Of a DNA stretch of 64,000 bases, positions 24,242-34,745 are shown piece by piece. A program made the translations under genes and the position numbers. The stretch's first letter is position 1. The number at the start of each line of letters is the position of its first letter. Below the pieces are notes generated by a model that searched no databases, had not been told where the DNA came from, and saw only the letters and a list, made by a program, of their open reading frames with translations. Where the stretch lies: NCBI RefSeq assembly GCF_001659605.2, contig NC_035173.2, forward strand, positions 11,463,959-11,527,958, written 5' to 3'. Origin of the DNA: Manihot esculenta (lineage: Eukaryota > Streptophyta > Magnoliopsida > Malpighiales > Euphorbiaceae).

Positions 24242-26465
24242 TGTAATACCCGGCTAGAGTCCGGCACCGGAATTCCTGTTGTCTGGTGGAATCCGGGGTG
24301 TCGGAATTCTATACAATAGGTAGGATTTATGTTTTACTAAGTGGTGTGATGTGTGTTGATGTTTTAAGGTTAATGGAAGTGAGTTTTGAGTTGAAATGAC
24401 CTAAGGCAGTTGAGCCAAGTTCGGCCGCCAAAGGTAAGTTCGGCCGCCGAAAGTGCCCAATGTTCGGCTTCCGAAGGTAAGTTCGGCCCCCGAATGTTGC
24501 ATGGTTTTGCATGCGATTCGGCAGCCGAAGCTGAGTTGGCCAGCCAGCTTTTGGGCATCCTTAGTCAGCATTTTGGACAGGTGTTATGTCCAACTTGTTG
24601 CCAGAAGCTTGGCCACGTCTCCCATGATTTATTTGCTGAGTTTGAGCAGATCATGCAGGAGTTTGCTAGTGGTCAAGAGATTGTGAGAGTTTTGAAGCAA
24701 AAGTTAAGCTTTTGAGAGATTGAAGGGGGTTGGTCCGTTTCCTTTTGTTCAGAGTATTTAGCTCCTTTTTACAGGAGGTAAGTGATGCTCTTGAACATGT
24801 TTTTATGTTTTCTGAAGGTTTTATGGGAGTTATTGAAGGAGATGCATGTTTAGGTTTCAAATGATGGTTTTAATGATTTATGCATGTATATATGTTTATG
24901 TGTTATGTTTGTTTTGTTGTTTGGGGTTATTAGATAGTTTTGGACCCCTGTGATCATATACGTGAGTATATGTGTGTTGAATAGTTGGAATATGCACGTT
25001 TGGAGAAATTGAAGGGAAGAAGGAGATGGTTTGCCGTTGAAGCTGAGTTCTGGATGAACTCAGGTTCGGCAGCCGAAAGTTCATTCAGCCGCCGAACCTC
25101 CTGCATGGTGGCTTGGTTGCCACAGCTTGCCCCCGAGTGTTTTTGCATGTTCGGCTCTGTTTGGGGGATTCGGCCGCCGAAGGTGCCGCCGAAGGTGCTT
25201 GAGTTTCGTCTCTGGAGAGGACATTCGGCCGCCGAACCTGCCGCCAAAAGTGTTCTGTCCAGTTTTTCTTTTGCATGCGTTGCATGAGTTTTAGAGTGAG
25301 ATTAAGGGGATTCTTGGGTAGTTCAATAGAGTTATTTTAAGGTAGTTTGGTCCCTCATTTAAGTCTTTATGTGTTTATACAGACCAGAGGAACCAGAGAG
25401 AGCAGCAGTGAGTACTGCTCCAGAGTTTACTGAACCTGCAGAGTCAGTCCAGAGCCAGAGGTGAGTGGAACTAAACTTAGTGCTTTTAATGAAAAAAATG
25501 GAATGTTTTAGCATATCTCATGCATCATGAGTATACAAATAGGTTGACTGCATTAGTATTCACGAATATGTTGCATTGCATTGTTAATTGTTGGTGTGAG
25601 TAAATGCTGAATGATCCAATAGTCTCTGAGTTAAGACCAGGAGCCTTTGACTACGCCCTGGCAGGTATAGTAAAGACCAGGAGCCTTTGACTATGCCCTG
25701 GCAATGGTAAGTACAGAGGTGTTATACACATATACATATATGACAGGAAGACCAGGTGCTCAATTCTACGCCCTGGCACGGAAGTTACTGAGGCTATGTG
25801 GTGACAGGTTTACTCTTGATGTGGCTTGTCTGTGTTATGACGCATTTCATAAGATCATATATTATGACTGATTTTATTATTCTACTCACTGGGCTATAGA
25901 GCTCATCCCACTCCCTTAATCCCAGTCTTGCAGGATTCAGTGTACAGTGTACAGAGGGAAAGTCCAGAAGAGTTCAGAAAGAGAAACTGAGACTTGTAAT
26001 AGTTTAGAGTGGACATGTATTTATAAAAAGATGTATCAGTTGTATATTCAGTTAGAATTGTGCTTGACTTAGTAATGTTTTGTGTTGTAATTCTTTGGTT
26101 TGGATACATGATGTGTATATGTATATGTTTTACAACGTATGTGAAAACCAGGCTTAACAAATACGAGATAACCCATCTAGAGCAAGCTCTAGTCAGGGGA
26201 ACAAGGTACAGAGTACTGAGTACAGTGCTAGTGCATGCACAAGTTGAGCCTTGGTGCAGAAAAGAGTTTTTATTCTCATATAAAATGTATGATCATGTAT
26301 AAGAGTTACAGGTACACAGAGAGTTTAGCAGGCTTGCTACGGGTTCTGGCGGCCTTAAGCCGACCTGAATCCTAGCGCCGGTGACGGTCCGTTTTAGGAT
26401 CTTAGAATTTGGTATCAGAGCCCTAGGTTCATATGATCGGACCTATAGAGAGAGTGTCGGGCTCC
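24242..26465 (+). mobile_element. Element E: forward LTR of a divergent Tekay-like family plus leader
   Basis: The LTR (24242-26406) starts TGTAATACCCGGCTAGAGTCC, differing from A, B and H, and ends CTTAGA where the others end TTACA. The primer site TGGTATCAGAGCC is at 26410-26422, and about 43 bp of leader follow before an abrupt junction near 26465. It has palindromes (24420-24530 and 25063-25250), splice-donor-like GTAAGT at 24778 and GTGAGT at 25461, and a three-unit hairpin minisatellite with CCAGG..CCTGG stems (25635-25780). No E coding region remains. Confidence 0.82.
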
Positions 26466-27275
26466 TCATCCAGAACTCAGCTTCAACGGCAAACCATCTC
26501 CTTCTTCCCTTCAACTTCTCAACCTCTCAAACCATGCAAACTTCACCTCCTCAACATACAAATCCTCATGTATATGGTTACAGGGGTCCAAGCTATCTAC
26601 TAACTCCAAACAACAAATCATACATAACACATAAACAGGTATACATGCATAAATCATCAAAACTACTATTAATAACCTAAGCATGCCTCTCTTTCCTTTA
26701 ACCCCATAAAACCTTCAGAAAACATATAAACAGGTTCTAGATCTTCCCTTACCTCTGTAAACAGGAAGATGCACGTACTGAACAAGGGAAACGGATCAAC
26801 TTCTCTTCAAACTCTCAAAACCTCAAAAACGTAGCTTGAGTTCTCTCAACTTTCAACACTTTTGTAAACACCTCAACCTTCTGTGTGATCAACCAAAACA
26901 TGTACAGATGAGGCATATGAGACGTGGCCTATTCCATGGCAAGAATCTAAGGCCAACATCTGTCAAAATACATGACTCAGCTGACCAGCCAACTCAGCTT
27001 CGGCTGCCCAAGCGCATGCAAAACCATGCAACATTCGGGGGCCGAACTTGCCTTCGGAAGGAGCACTTTCGGCGGCCGAACTTACCTTCGGCGGCCGAAC
27101 TTGGCTCAACTGCCTTAGGTCAATTCAACTCAAAACTCCCTTCCATTAACCTTAAAACATCAACACAAATCACATCACTTAGTAAAACACAAATCACATC
27201 ACTTATAGAATTCCGACACCCCGGATTCCACCAGACAACAGGAATTCCGGTACCGGACTCTAGCCGGGTATTACA
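26466..27275 (-). mobile_element. E' : truncated reverse LTR of the E family
   Basis: The minus strand matches the first ~810 bp of the E LTR (24242-25055), with small indels. Its right end CGGGTATTACA abuts F pol at 27276. Its inner end is fused to the E leader. E and E' therefore form a large inverted repeat with arms of about 0.8 kb around a 1.4-kb spacer. Confidence 0.82.
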
Positions 27276-29208
27276 CATCCTGACCTCTGAACCTGACTAC
27301 TTTGTCCCTGCAGTCCAAGGTAGCACCATGGGTAGATAACCAATCCATCCCTAGAATGACGTCAAAATCTGTCAAATCTAGAACCACAAGGTCGGCAGAA
27401 AGGCATCTTCCCTCAACAAAGACTAGACTGCATTGGCAGACTAACTCTGCCACTGATGGATCACACTTGGGTCCACTGACCCAGAGAGGACACTCTAACT
27501 CAGAGATCATCAACCCCAACCTTTGAACGGCTCTCGGAGCAATAAAAGAATGAGATGCATCAGGGTCCATCAAGGCATACACATCTGAACAACCAATGAC
27601 TAAGTTACCTGCCACCACGGTGTTAGATGCATCTGCCTCCTGCTGAGTCATTGTGAAGATCCGTGCTGGAGCTAATGGACCTTCACCTCTGAAACCCGCT
27701 GAAGAAGAGGCTGCCCCTCTCCCTCTGCCTCTGCCACTGGCCTGAGTCATGGCTGGAGCTGCTGGCTGAGCCACACTACCAGAAGCTGTCTGCTGAGACT
27801 GTACTCCAAAAGCTGCCTTAGGACATTCCCGAGCCATGTGTCCCTCTTGCCCGCATCTGAAGCAGGCTGCTGTCCCAGCCCGACAAACTCCCCTGTGTAG
27901 CCTACCACACTTTGCACAAACTGCATTATCAGCACCAGAGCTTGAACCGCCCCCTAATCCCAGACTGGACTTAACCTTGTTCCAAAACTTGTTCTTCTTC
28001 TGCTTCTTGGTGGTACTGCTCCACCTTTTGCTGCCTGAAGCTGCTGCACTAAAAGAAGAAGAGCCTGGGGTCTTAGAACCAGAAGGCTGTGCCACTGACT
28101 GTTTAACTGTTCCGTGAACGATGGCACTGGCCTCTATTTTCCGGGCCATATCCACTATGGCATGGAAGCTCTCCCTATCTGCTGACTGGATCAAGGAGGA
28201 ATATCTGGAGTGGAGTTTCATGATATACCTCCTTGACTTCTTCTGATCCGTGTCAAGGTTTTGCCCTGCAAATGGCAACAGCTCCAAGAATTTGTCTGTG
28301 AACTCTTCTACACTCATCTCATCGGTCTGCTTCAACTGCTCAAACTCTATCATCTTCAGCTCCCTTGAACTATCTGGGAAGGCCCAACCGGCAAACTCGT
28401 TTGCAAACTCTTCCCAAGACATGCTGTCTACTCTGGGGTTCATATAATTCTTAAACCACTCACGGGCCTTCTTGCATTTGAGTGTGAACCCGGCCATCTG
28501 AATGGCTCTACTATCATCTGCCCCAATCTCATCAGTGATCACTTTCACCCTCTCAAGGTACACAAACGGGTCATCTCCTTTTTCATACTGAGGAGCACCC
28601 AACTTCATGTAGTCGGTCATTTTGACCTTGCTCCCACTGGCTGAGCTAGGTCTAGAAGGTTGAGTAACTGGGGCTGCTGGTTCTGTAGGTGGTGGAGGTG
28701 GGGCAACATTTTCTGTGGTAGGGTTTTCTGGATTTGGATAGTAAGGTGGGGGTGGATACATTGGGTACTGTGAGTATGGTGGGTAGTAGGGTGGGTATGG
28801 CATCTGTGTGGGATAAGGGCTGAAGCTATGGTAATCCGATGTGCCTCCCATCGAATACCCGGGGTGTTGTGAGAAGTGTGGGTAGTGGGGTGGCTGAACA
28901 AATCCCGAGGCCTGAGTGCCTCCTTGGGACTCTCCCATTCCCTCTTCTGACATACTAACTCCCAAACTGCCATCCCTCCTCTGCTCTACATCCATATCAT
29001 CCCCCATGTCCTCTGACACTCCTCCCTGAACTGTTCCTCTTACTGATCTGCTTCTACCCAGATCCAAAGACCTTCTAGGGTCTCTCACTGCTCTATCCCT
29101 GTTGGACCTGCTAGACATTGCCCTAGGCAATGCTGGAGGACGGGCGCTCATGCCCTCATCCTCAGGTGGCACTCCAGTCAATCGTGCAGATCGACGAGTT
29201 CCTCTCAT
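27276..29208 (-). pseudogene. gag: Element F gag and partial protease (minus)
   Basis: Read leftward from [10 protein letters not shown] (ATG at 29208), the frame is open for about 640 codons. Order: basic N-terminus, Pro/Tyr-rich segment, gag domain ([15 protein letters not shown]), zinc knuckle ([14 protein letters not shown] near 27840), RG box and aspartic protease. The protease reads DPDASHSF where H has DPGASHSF, so the glycine of the catalytic triad is lost (G to D). The frame is truncated after FRGQD by the E' fragment; RT, RNase H, integrase and chromodomain are missing. Confidence 0.9.
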
Positions 29209-29463
29209 CCTATTTTCTGAAAAACAGCACACATCAAGCAAGCATTAGCATCATATGGTTCATGTGGGCACACATGAACCCTCATCACAAACATCACATA
29301 GCATAGCATATCATTAATGCACATGCATAAAGTCATGGCATTTCACATTATCATGCAAGACAGGACTCCACATCCTATCCTAGTGGACATGATCTTCCTA
29401 TTGTGCTTGACCTTCTATGACATCTATGAGCCCGACACTCTAGGTCCGACCATATGAACCTAG

Positions 29464-29476
29464 GGCTCTGATACCA
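29464..29476 (-). other. Primer-binding site of F (minus)
   Basis: Minus strand TGGTATCAGAGCC, three bases from the F 5' LTR. Intact match to initiator tRNA-Met. Confidence 0.9.
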
Positions 29477-29479
29477 TTC

Positions 29480-31676
29480 TGTAACGACCTGAAAATCGGA
29501 CCGCTACCGGCGCTAGGATCCAGATCGGCTTAAGGCCGCCGGGACCCGTAGCAAGCCTGACATAGAACCTGTAAACCTGTTCAATCCCATACATGATCAA
29601 CAATCATACATAAAAATTAAAACTTTTCTTTTATTCAATCCTCATACACCAAACTCAACCTGTGTATGCACAAACATAATCATAAACTTGACCCCTCAGT
29701 GAGATTTCATCAATGCCCCAATGGGCGATACATCATAAGTTGAGTTGGTTAAACATAAACATCAATAGACATTAAGATCATGTATCAACAAGGGATTACA
29801 ATACTCATAGGGTCAAGCACAACTATAACCTCAATATACCTCATTACATAACATACTGTAATCTCTGACATTACATCATAGTACAATTGTCATGTCCACA
29901 ATCTAACTATTACATAAACATGCTTCAAAACTCTGGCTAACCTCCTGATCTACCCTGTACCTGCACATCTGGGGTTAGGGGAGAGGGGTGAGCTACAAAG
30001 CCCAGTGAGCAGAATAATAAAACAATTTAAAACATATGATAACATGGAATGCATCACAACACAGCTAATCACATCAAGGATGAATTTGTCACCAATAGTC
30101 CCCTACATGGACCAACTGTGCCAGGGGCGTAGAATGGGCCTCACTGGTCTTTCTCTTACATAACATAACATAACATGGTCCAACTGTGCCAGGGACGTAG
30201 AATGGGCCTCACTGGTCTTTCTCTTACATAGTGCCAGGGGCGTAGAATGGGCCTCACTGGTCTTCCGTACCGTATCCTCGTCATCATAGCATAGGGCAAC
30301 TAATGGATCATTCAACATCCATCCGCATCATCAAACATAGTATGCAATGCAACATATTCGTGAGTCTAATGCAACACCCTATTATCTCATGGCATTCATG
30401 ATGCGTGAATCATGCTAAAACTGATTTATTTATTTAAAAGCATAAGAGTTATTCCACTCACCTCTGGCTGAAGCTCTACTGACTCTGAAGTGACTGACTC
30501 ACTGCTGGGGTCCTCGGTTCCTCGGGTCCGAACCTACACAGGTGGACTCAAATGAGGGACCAAACATTCATGAACATAACTCTAAAACATCCCCCAAAAA
30601 AAACCCTAAAATACCTCAAAACAATCATGCAAAAACATGCAAAGGAAGGCTGGACAGGGCAGGTTCGGCAGCACCTTCGGCGGCCGAAAGTCCCAGACAG
30701 AGACGAAAGTCTCTTTTCGGGGGCAAGCTTCTGCAGCCGAATGCTGCCTCCACAAGGGGGGTTCGGCGGCCGAAAGTTCCTTCGGCTGCCGAACCTGGTT
30801 TCTCCCAAATGGGCAGAAACTTGGTTCAAATGAGCCTCTTGCCTCCCAAAACCTCAAATCATGCATAAACTTGTTCTAAAACATGCATACATATCATACA
30901 TCACACCTAGGGGTCTCAAACTATCAAATACCCCAACTACAACACTTCAAACATGCCACATTGTTCAAAAACATAACATTTGCTCAAAAACTCATACAAC
31001 CCTAAACATGTCATTCTACCTCATAAAACAACTTAAAACTTACTTAAAACATACAATGAGCTTAAGATCGGCTCTTACCTCTTGATGATCGAGAGAGAGG
31101 CGACCTAAACTCGGAGATCCAAGCAAATGAGCTCCTGAGTTCCCAAAGCTCCAAAACTTGTCTTAAATGCTCAAAACTTGCAATGTGAGGTGAAAACTCA
31201 AGAAAAATGGAGGAGATTTGGAGAAAGAACACAAGATCTGGGGAGAGGGAGGTCAGAAGCTAGCTGTGGCCGAAAATGGGAGAAAGCTCGCCCATTTCGG
31301 CTAAGTGACCCATTTATAGGTGGCTGGCCAGGCCACGTTCGGGGACCGAAAGTGCTTCCGCATGCATGCCATGTTCGGCGGCCGAACTTGAGTTTCGGCG
31401 GCCGAACCTGGACTTCCCTCACTCATGCTTTCGGAGGCCTAACGTGCCTCCAAAACGCATGCATGTTCGGCGGCCGAACTTGACTTTCGGCGGCCGAACC
31501 TGGGTTTTCCTCCAAGGACTTTTCATGCAAAAACTCATTTAATTTTTATACTTAAAACATTAAAATTCATGAAAACATTTTATAAAAACATGTTTTTACC
31601 CTTCTAGAGGTTCCCGACATCCGAAATTCCACCGGACGGTAGGAATTCCGATACCGGAGTCTAGCCGGGTATTATA
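29480..31676 (-). repeat. Element F 5' LTR (2197 bp, reverse)
   Basis: On + it begins TGTAACGACCTG and ends CGGGTATTATA (final C mutated to T). It is a separate subfamily from the D LTR. It carries palindromes (30660-30795 and 31375-31500), a minus-strand TATA-like box near 31312-31319 and a minisatellite with CCAG..CTGG stems (30110-30265). The flank 31677-31681 ACTAT would be one target copy; the other is lost with the left half of F. Confidence 0.88.
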
Positions 31677-32852
31677 ACTATTCCCCAAAAACCCCCTAAA
31701 ACATCATGGAATAATCATAGAAAAACATGCAAGAAAGGGCTGGACAGGGCACTTTCGGAGGCAGGTTCGGCGGCCGAAAGTCCCTCCAGAGCCGAAAGTC
31801 AGGCAGGTTCGGCGGCCGAAACTCCCAGACAGAGGCGAAACTCATGCATGTTCGGCGGCACTTTCGGCGGCCGAAAGTCCCAGACAGAGACGAAAGTCTC
31901 CTTTCGGGGGCAAGCTTTGGCAGCCGAAGGCTGCCTCCACAAGCATGTTCGGCGGCCGAAAGTTCCTTCGGCTGCCGAACCTGGTTTCTCCCAGAATGGC
32001 AGAAACTCAGCTCCCTTATGCATTTATGACTTCAATCTCATCCAAACATGCATAAACCTATTCTACAACACTCATACACAAGCATACAAGTTCCTAGGGG
32101 CATCAACTAACTAAAATCCCATCTAAAACACATCAAACATACATTTGCAAACCACATTGTTCAAAATCACATCAAAAACCCATAAGCTCAACATAAGCTA
32201 CAAATGCATTTTCTACCCCATGAACTTGCATAAAACTCGTTTAAAACATAATGTAGGCTAGAGATCGACTCTTACCTCTTAAAGATCGAGGGTGGAGGCG
32301 ATCTAACTTGGAGTTGGAAGAGATTCGAGTTCTTAAACCTCAAAGCTCCAAAACTTGCTCAAAACTCGGAAATCTTCAAAACAAGATGAAAACTAGTGAA
32401 AAACTTGAAAGATCTGAAGGAAAAGACTCAAGATCGGTGAGGGGTGGCGGAGAACTCACCTTGGCCGGAAATGGGGAAAAAAGCTCGCCCGTTTTCGGCT
32501 AAGGGACCCTTTTATAGTGGCTGGCCAGGCCACGTTCGGGGGCCGAACGTGCCTCCGCATGCATGCCATGTTCGGCGGCCGAACTTAAGGTTCGGCGGCC
32601 GAACCTGGACTTTCCTCACTTATGCTTTCGGGGGCCTAAAGGTGCTCCCGAAGGCATGCATGTTCAGCGGCCGAACTTGAGGTTTCCTTCAAGGTTGTTT
32701 TTATGCAAAAACTCATTTCCATTTTACTTAAAACCATGAAATACCTTAAAACATTTTATGAAAACATGATTCTACCCTACTAGAGGCTTTCGACATCCAA
32801 GATTCCACCGGACGGTAGGAATTCCGATACCGGAGTCTAGCCGGGTATTACA
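31677..32852 (-). repeat. D right (5') LTR, distal half
   Basis: Nearly identical to 23203-24241, with only a few substitutions seen. It then extends through the ~130 bp missing from the left copy to the terminus CGGGTATTACA. The first ~1050 bp of this LTR are gone, because F was inserted here and the far side was later deleted. Confidence 0.87.
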
Positions 32853-32892
32853 ACGGGAGTCCATGCTCCAGCAATATCCTCATCTCTTCTAA
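32853..32892 (+). pseudogene. pol: Element A chromodomain end
   Basis: After D and its ACGGG duplication, the A frame finishes with [12 protein letters not shown] and TAA (32890-32892), the same C-terminus as H. This confirms that A runs through the whole D complex. Confidence 0.9.
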
Positions 32893-32952
32893 GGTGAGTT
32901 TTATGTGCTTTGTTGTGTGTTTATGTTTTATGCCATGCTATGTTTGTTTGGT

Positions 32953-32989
32953 GAACATTCGAGGACGAATGTTCTTAAGGGAGAAAGAA
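32953..32989 (+). promoter_or_regulatory. Hairpin and polypurine tract of A
   Basis: A perfect 9-bp stem GAACATTCG / CGAATGTTC with a 4-base loop (32953-32974) is followed by purine tract AAGGGAGAAAGAA ending at the 3' LTR. Confidence 0.85.
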
Positions 32990-34480
32990 TGTAATACCCG
33001 GCTAGACTCCGGTATCGAAATTCCTACCGTCCGGTGGAATCTCGGATGTTGAAAACCTCTAGAAGGGACTCAGGTTCGGCAGCCGAAGGGACTTTCGGCC
33101 GCCGAACTTGCCTGTGGAGGCCAGCCTTTGGCTGCCGAACCCTGCCCCTTCAGCCGCCGAAGGTGCCGCCGAACATGCATGAGTTTCGTCTCTGAAGGGA
33201 ACCTTCGGCCGCCGAAAGTGCCACCGAAGGTGCATGACTTTCGGCTCTGGAGGGCCTTTCGGCCGCCGAACCTGCCGCTGAAAGTGCCCTGTCCAGCCTT
33301 CCTTTGCATGATTTCTATGGTTGTTTTAAGGTGTTTTAAGGGGTTTTTGGGGAGTATCTTAGAGTCATGTTTATGTATGTTTGGTCCCTCATTTGAGTCC
33401 ACTTGTGTAGGTTCGGACCCGAGGAACCGATGACCCCAGCAGTGAGTTAGTTGCTTCCGAGTCTTGTCAGAGCTAGCCAGAGGTGAGTGGAACTAAACTT
33501 AATGTTTTAAATTGAGAAATTAAATGAAAGTTTTAGCATGATTCACGCATCATGAATGCCATGAGATATATTAGGGTGTTGCATTAGAATTCACGAATAT
33601 GTTGCATTGCATAATATGTTGTTGATGTGGATAAATGTTGAATGATCCATTAGCCCTCATATGTTATGACATGATGATATGATATGGAAGTCCAGGCGTG
33701 CCTGCACTACGCCCCTGGCACTATGTAAGAGAAAGACCGGGTGTGGCCTGCACTACGCCCCCGGCACAATTGGTTATGTATGATATGTTATGTATAAGAG
33801 AAAGACCAGGTATGGCCTGCACTACGCCCCTGGCATTATTGGAATATGTAGAGGGCTAAATGGTGACAAGTTCATCCTTGATGTGATTTGTCTGTGATGT
33901 GACGCATTCCATTAGAGCATGTGTTTTAAATATTTTGTTATTCTGCTCACTGGGCTCTAGTAGCTCACCCCACTCCCTTAATCCCCCAGGTATGCAGGTA
34001 CGGGATAGACCAGGAGGTCAAGAAGAGTAAAGTCATGGTCATGTAATAGCTAGTGGTGGACATGATAAATATTGAAATGTAATGAATAGTATTAAATAGT
34101 TATGTAATGTAATGATGTTATTGAGGATTATAGTTGTGCTTGACCCTAGTATGTTGTTAATCCCTTTGTTTACATGATCTTTCAAATGTAATGGTTTAAT
34201 GATGTTATGTAAACCAAACTTAAATCATGTTATGTCACCCCATTGGAGTATTGATGAGGACTCCAAGGAGGGGTTAATGTTTATGTTTATGATTAGTGCA
34301 TGCACAGGTTGAGTTTGGTGATTGAATGAAAAGAAAAGTTCAAAATTTTTATATATGTGTTGATCATGTATGGGATTATACAGGTATTCAGGTAGTATGT
34401 CAGGCTTGCTACGGGTCCTGGCGGCCTTATGCCGATCTGGATCCTAGCGCCGGTAGCGGTCCGGTTTCCGGATCGTTGCA
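32990..34480 (+). repeat. Element A 3' LTR, internally deleted (1491 bp)
   Basis: It starts TGTAATACCCGG and ends TCGTTGCA. After 'ctagaaggg' it jumps to 'actcaggttcggcagcc', so the segment equivalent to 971-1748 of the 5' LTR is missing. That segment holds the first palindrome cluster, the TATA box and two donor-like sites. It retains the second palindrome cluster (33070-33290) and the three-unit minisatellite (33688-33838). Confidence 0.9.
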
Positions 34481-34745
34481 CCTTTGGCCGAGAATTTTAA
34501 TGTGTGAAATTGTAGAGGGGAGTCTCTATTAGGCAGTCCCTTGCTCCTGCTATTGGATAGGACATCAAAAGGGTGATTTTGATTCGTTTCATTTTGGTCT
34601 AGTCTTGCAAACAATTTAGCAAAGGTAACTCTTATACCTTTAATGCTATTGTTGCATGCATCGACTCTTGTTTGTTTTTATGGCTTAAAATTATTTTGTT
34701 TTTCCACTGCACCAATATGATATTAAGCTCATAAGATTCCCAACA
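34481..34745 (+). mobile_element. Element G, right part: end of copia-like LTR
   Basis: Continues 1-892 across element A. It aligns to the last ~240 bp of the I LTR, including the 'ggcagtccc'-like block, the 'gcaaaggtaactcttat' block and the terminal 'gattcccaaca'. The end CCCAACA at 34745 matches the I LTR end; K coding sequence follows directly. Confidence 0.7.

Larger units (their letters stand above)
22151..32852 (-). mobile_element. Element D complex: reverse Tekay-like element with E, E' and F remnants
   Basis: Perfect duplications ACGGG (22146-22150 and 32853-32857) flank a block beginning TGTAACGACCCG and ending CGGGTATTACA, the reverse-oriented LTR ends. Both ends carry near-identical D LTR sequence (23203-24241 against 31677-32720), so D was a two-LTR element. 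Its internal region, the end of its left LTR and the first half of its right LTR are missing. They are replaced by a forward E LTR, an inverted E' fragment and reverse element F. A single large deletion between E and E' would explain this. Confidence 0.8.
893..34480 (+). mobile_element. Element A: Tekay/Del-like Ty3/gypsy chromovirus, multiply interrupted
   Basis: A full-length but broken element inserted in copia-like LTR G. It has a 5' LTR (893-3104), primer-binding site, gag-pol pieces at 3377-4412, 6734-9091, 20579-22150 and 32853-32892, a polypurine tract and a shortened 3' LTR (32990-34480). Three insertions split it: solo LTR S1 (TSD GAGGG), element B (TSD ATCCG) and reverse element D (TSD ACGGG). 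Removing each insertion plus one TSD copy rejoins the coding frame. The flanks of A share CCTT (889-892 and 34481-34484), a probable but imperfect target duplication, and G continues across the site. Stops and a frameshift make A non-autonomous. Confidence 0.9.
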
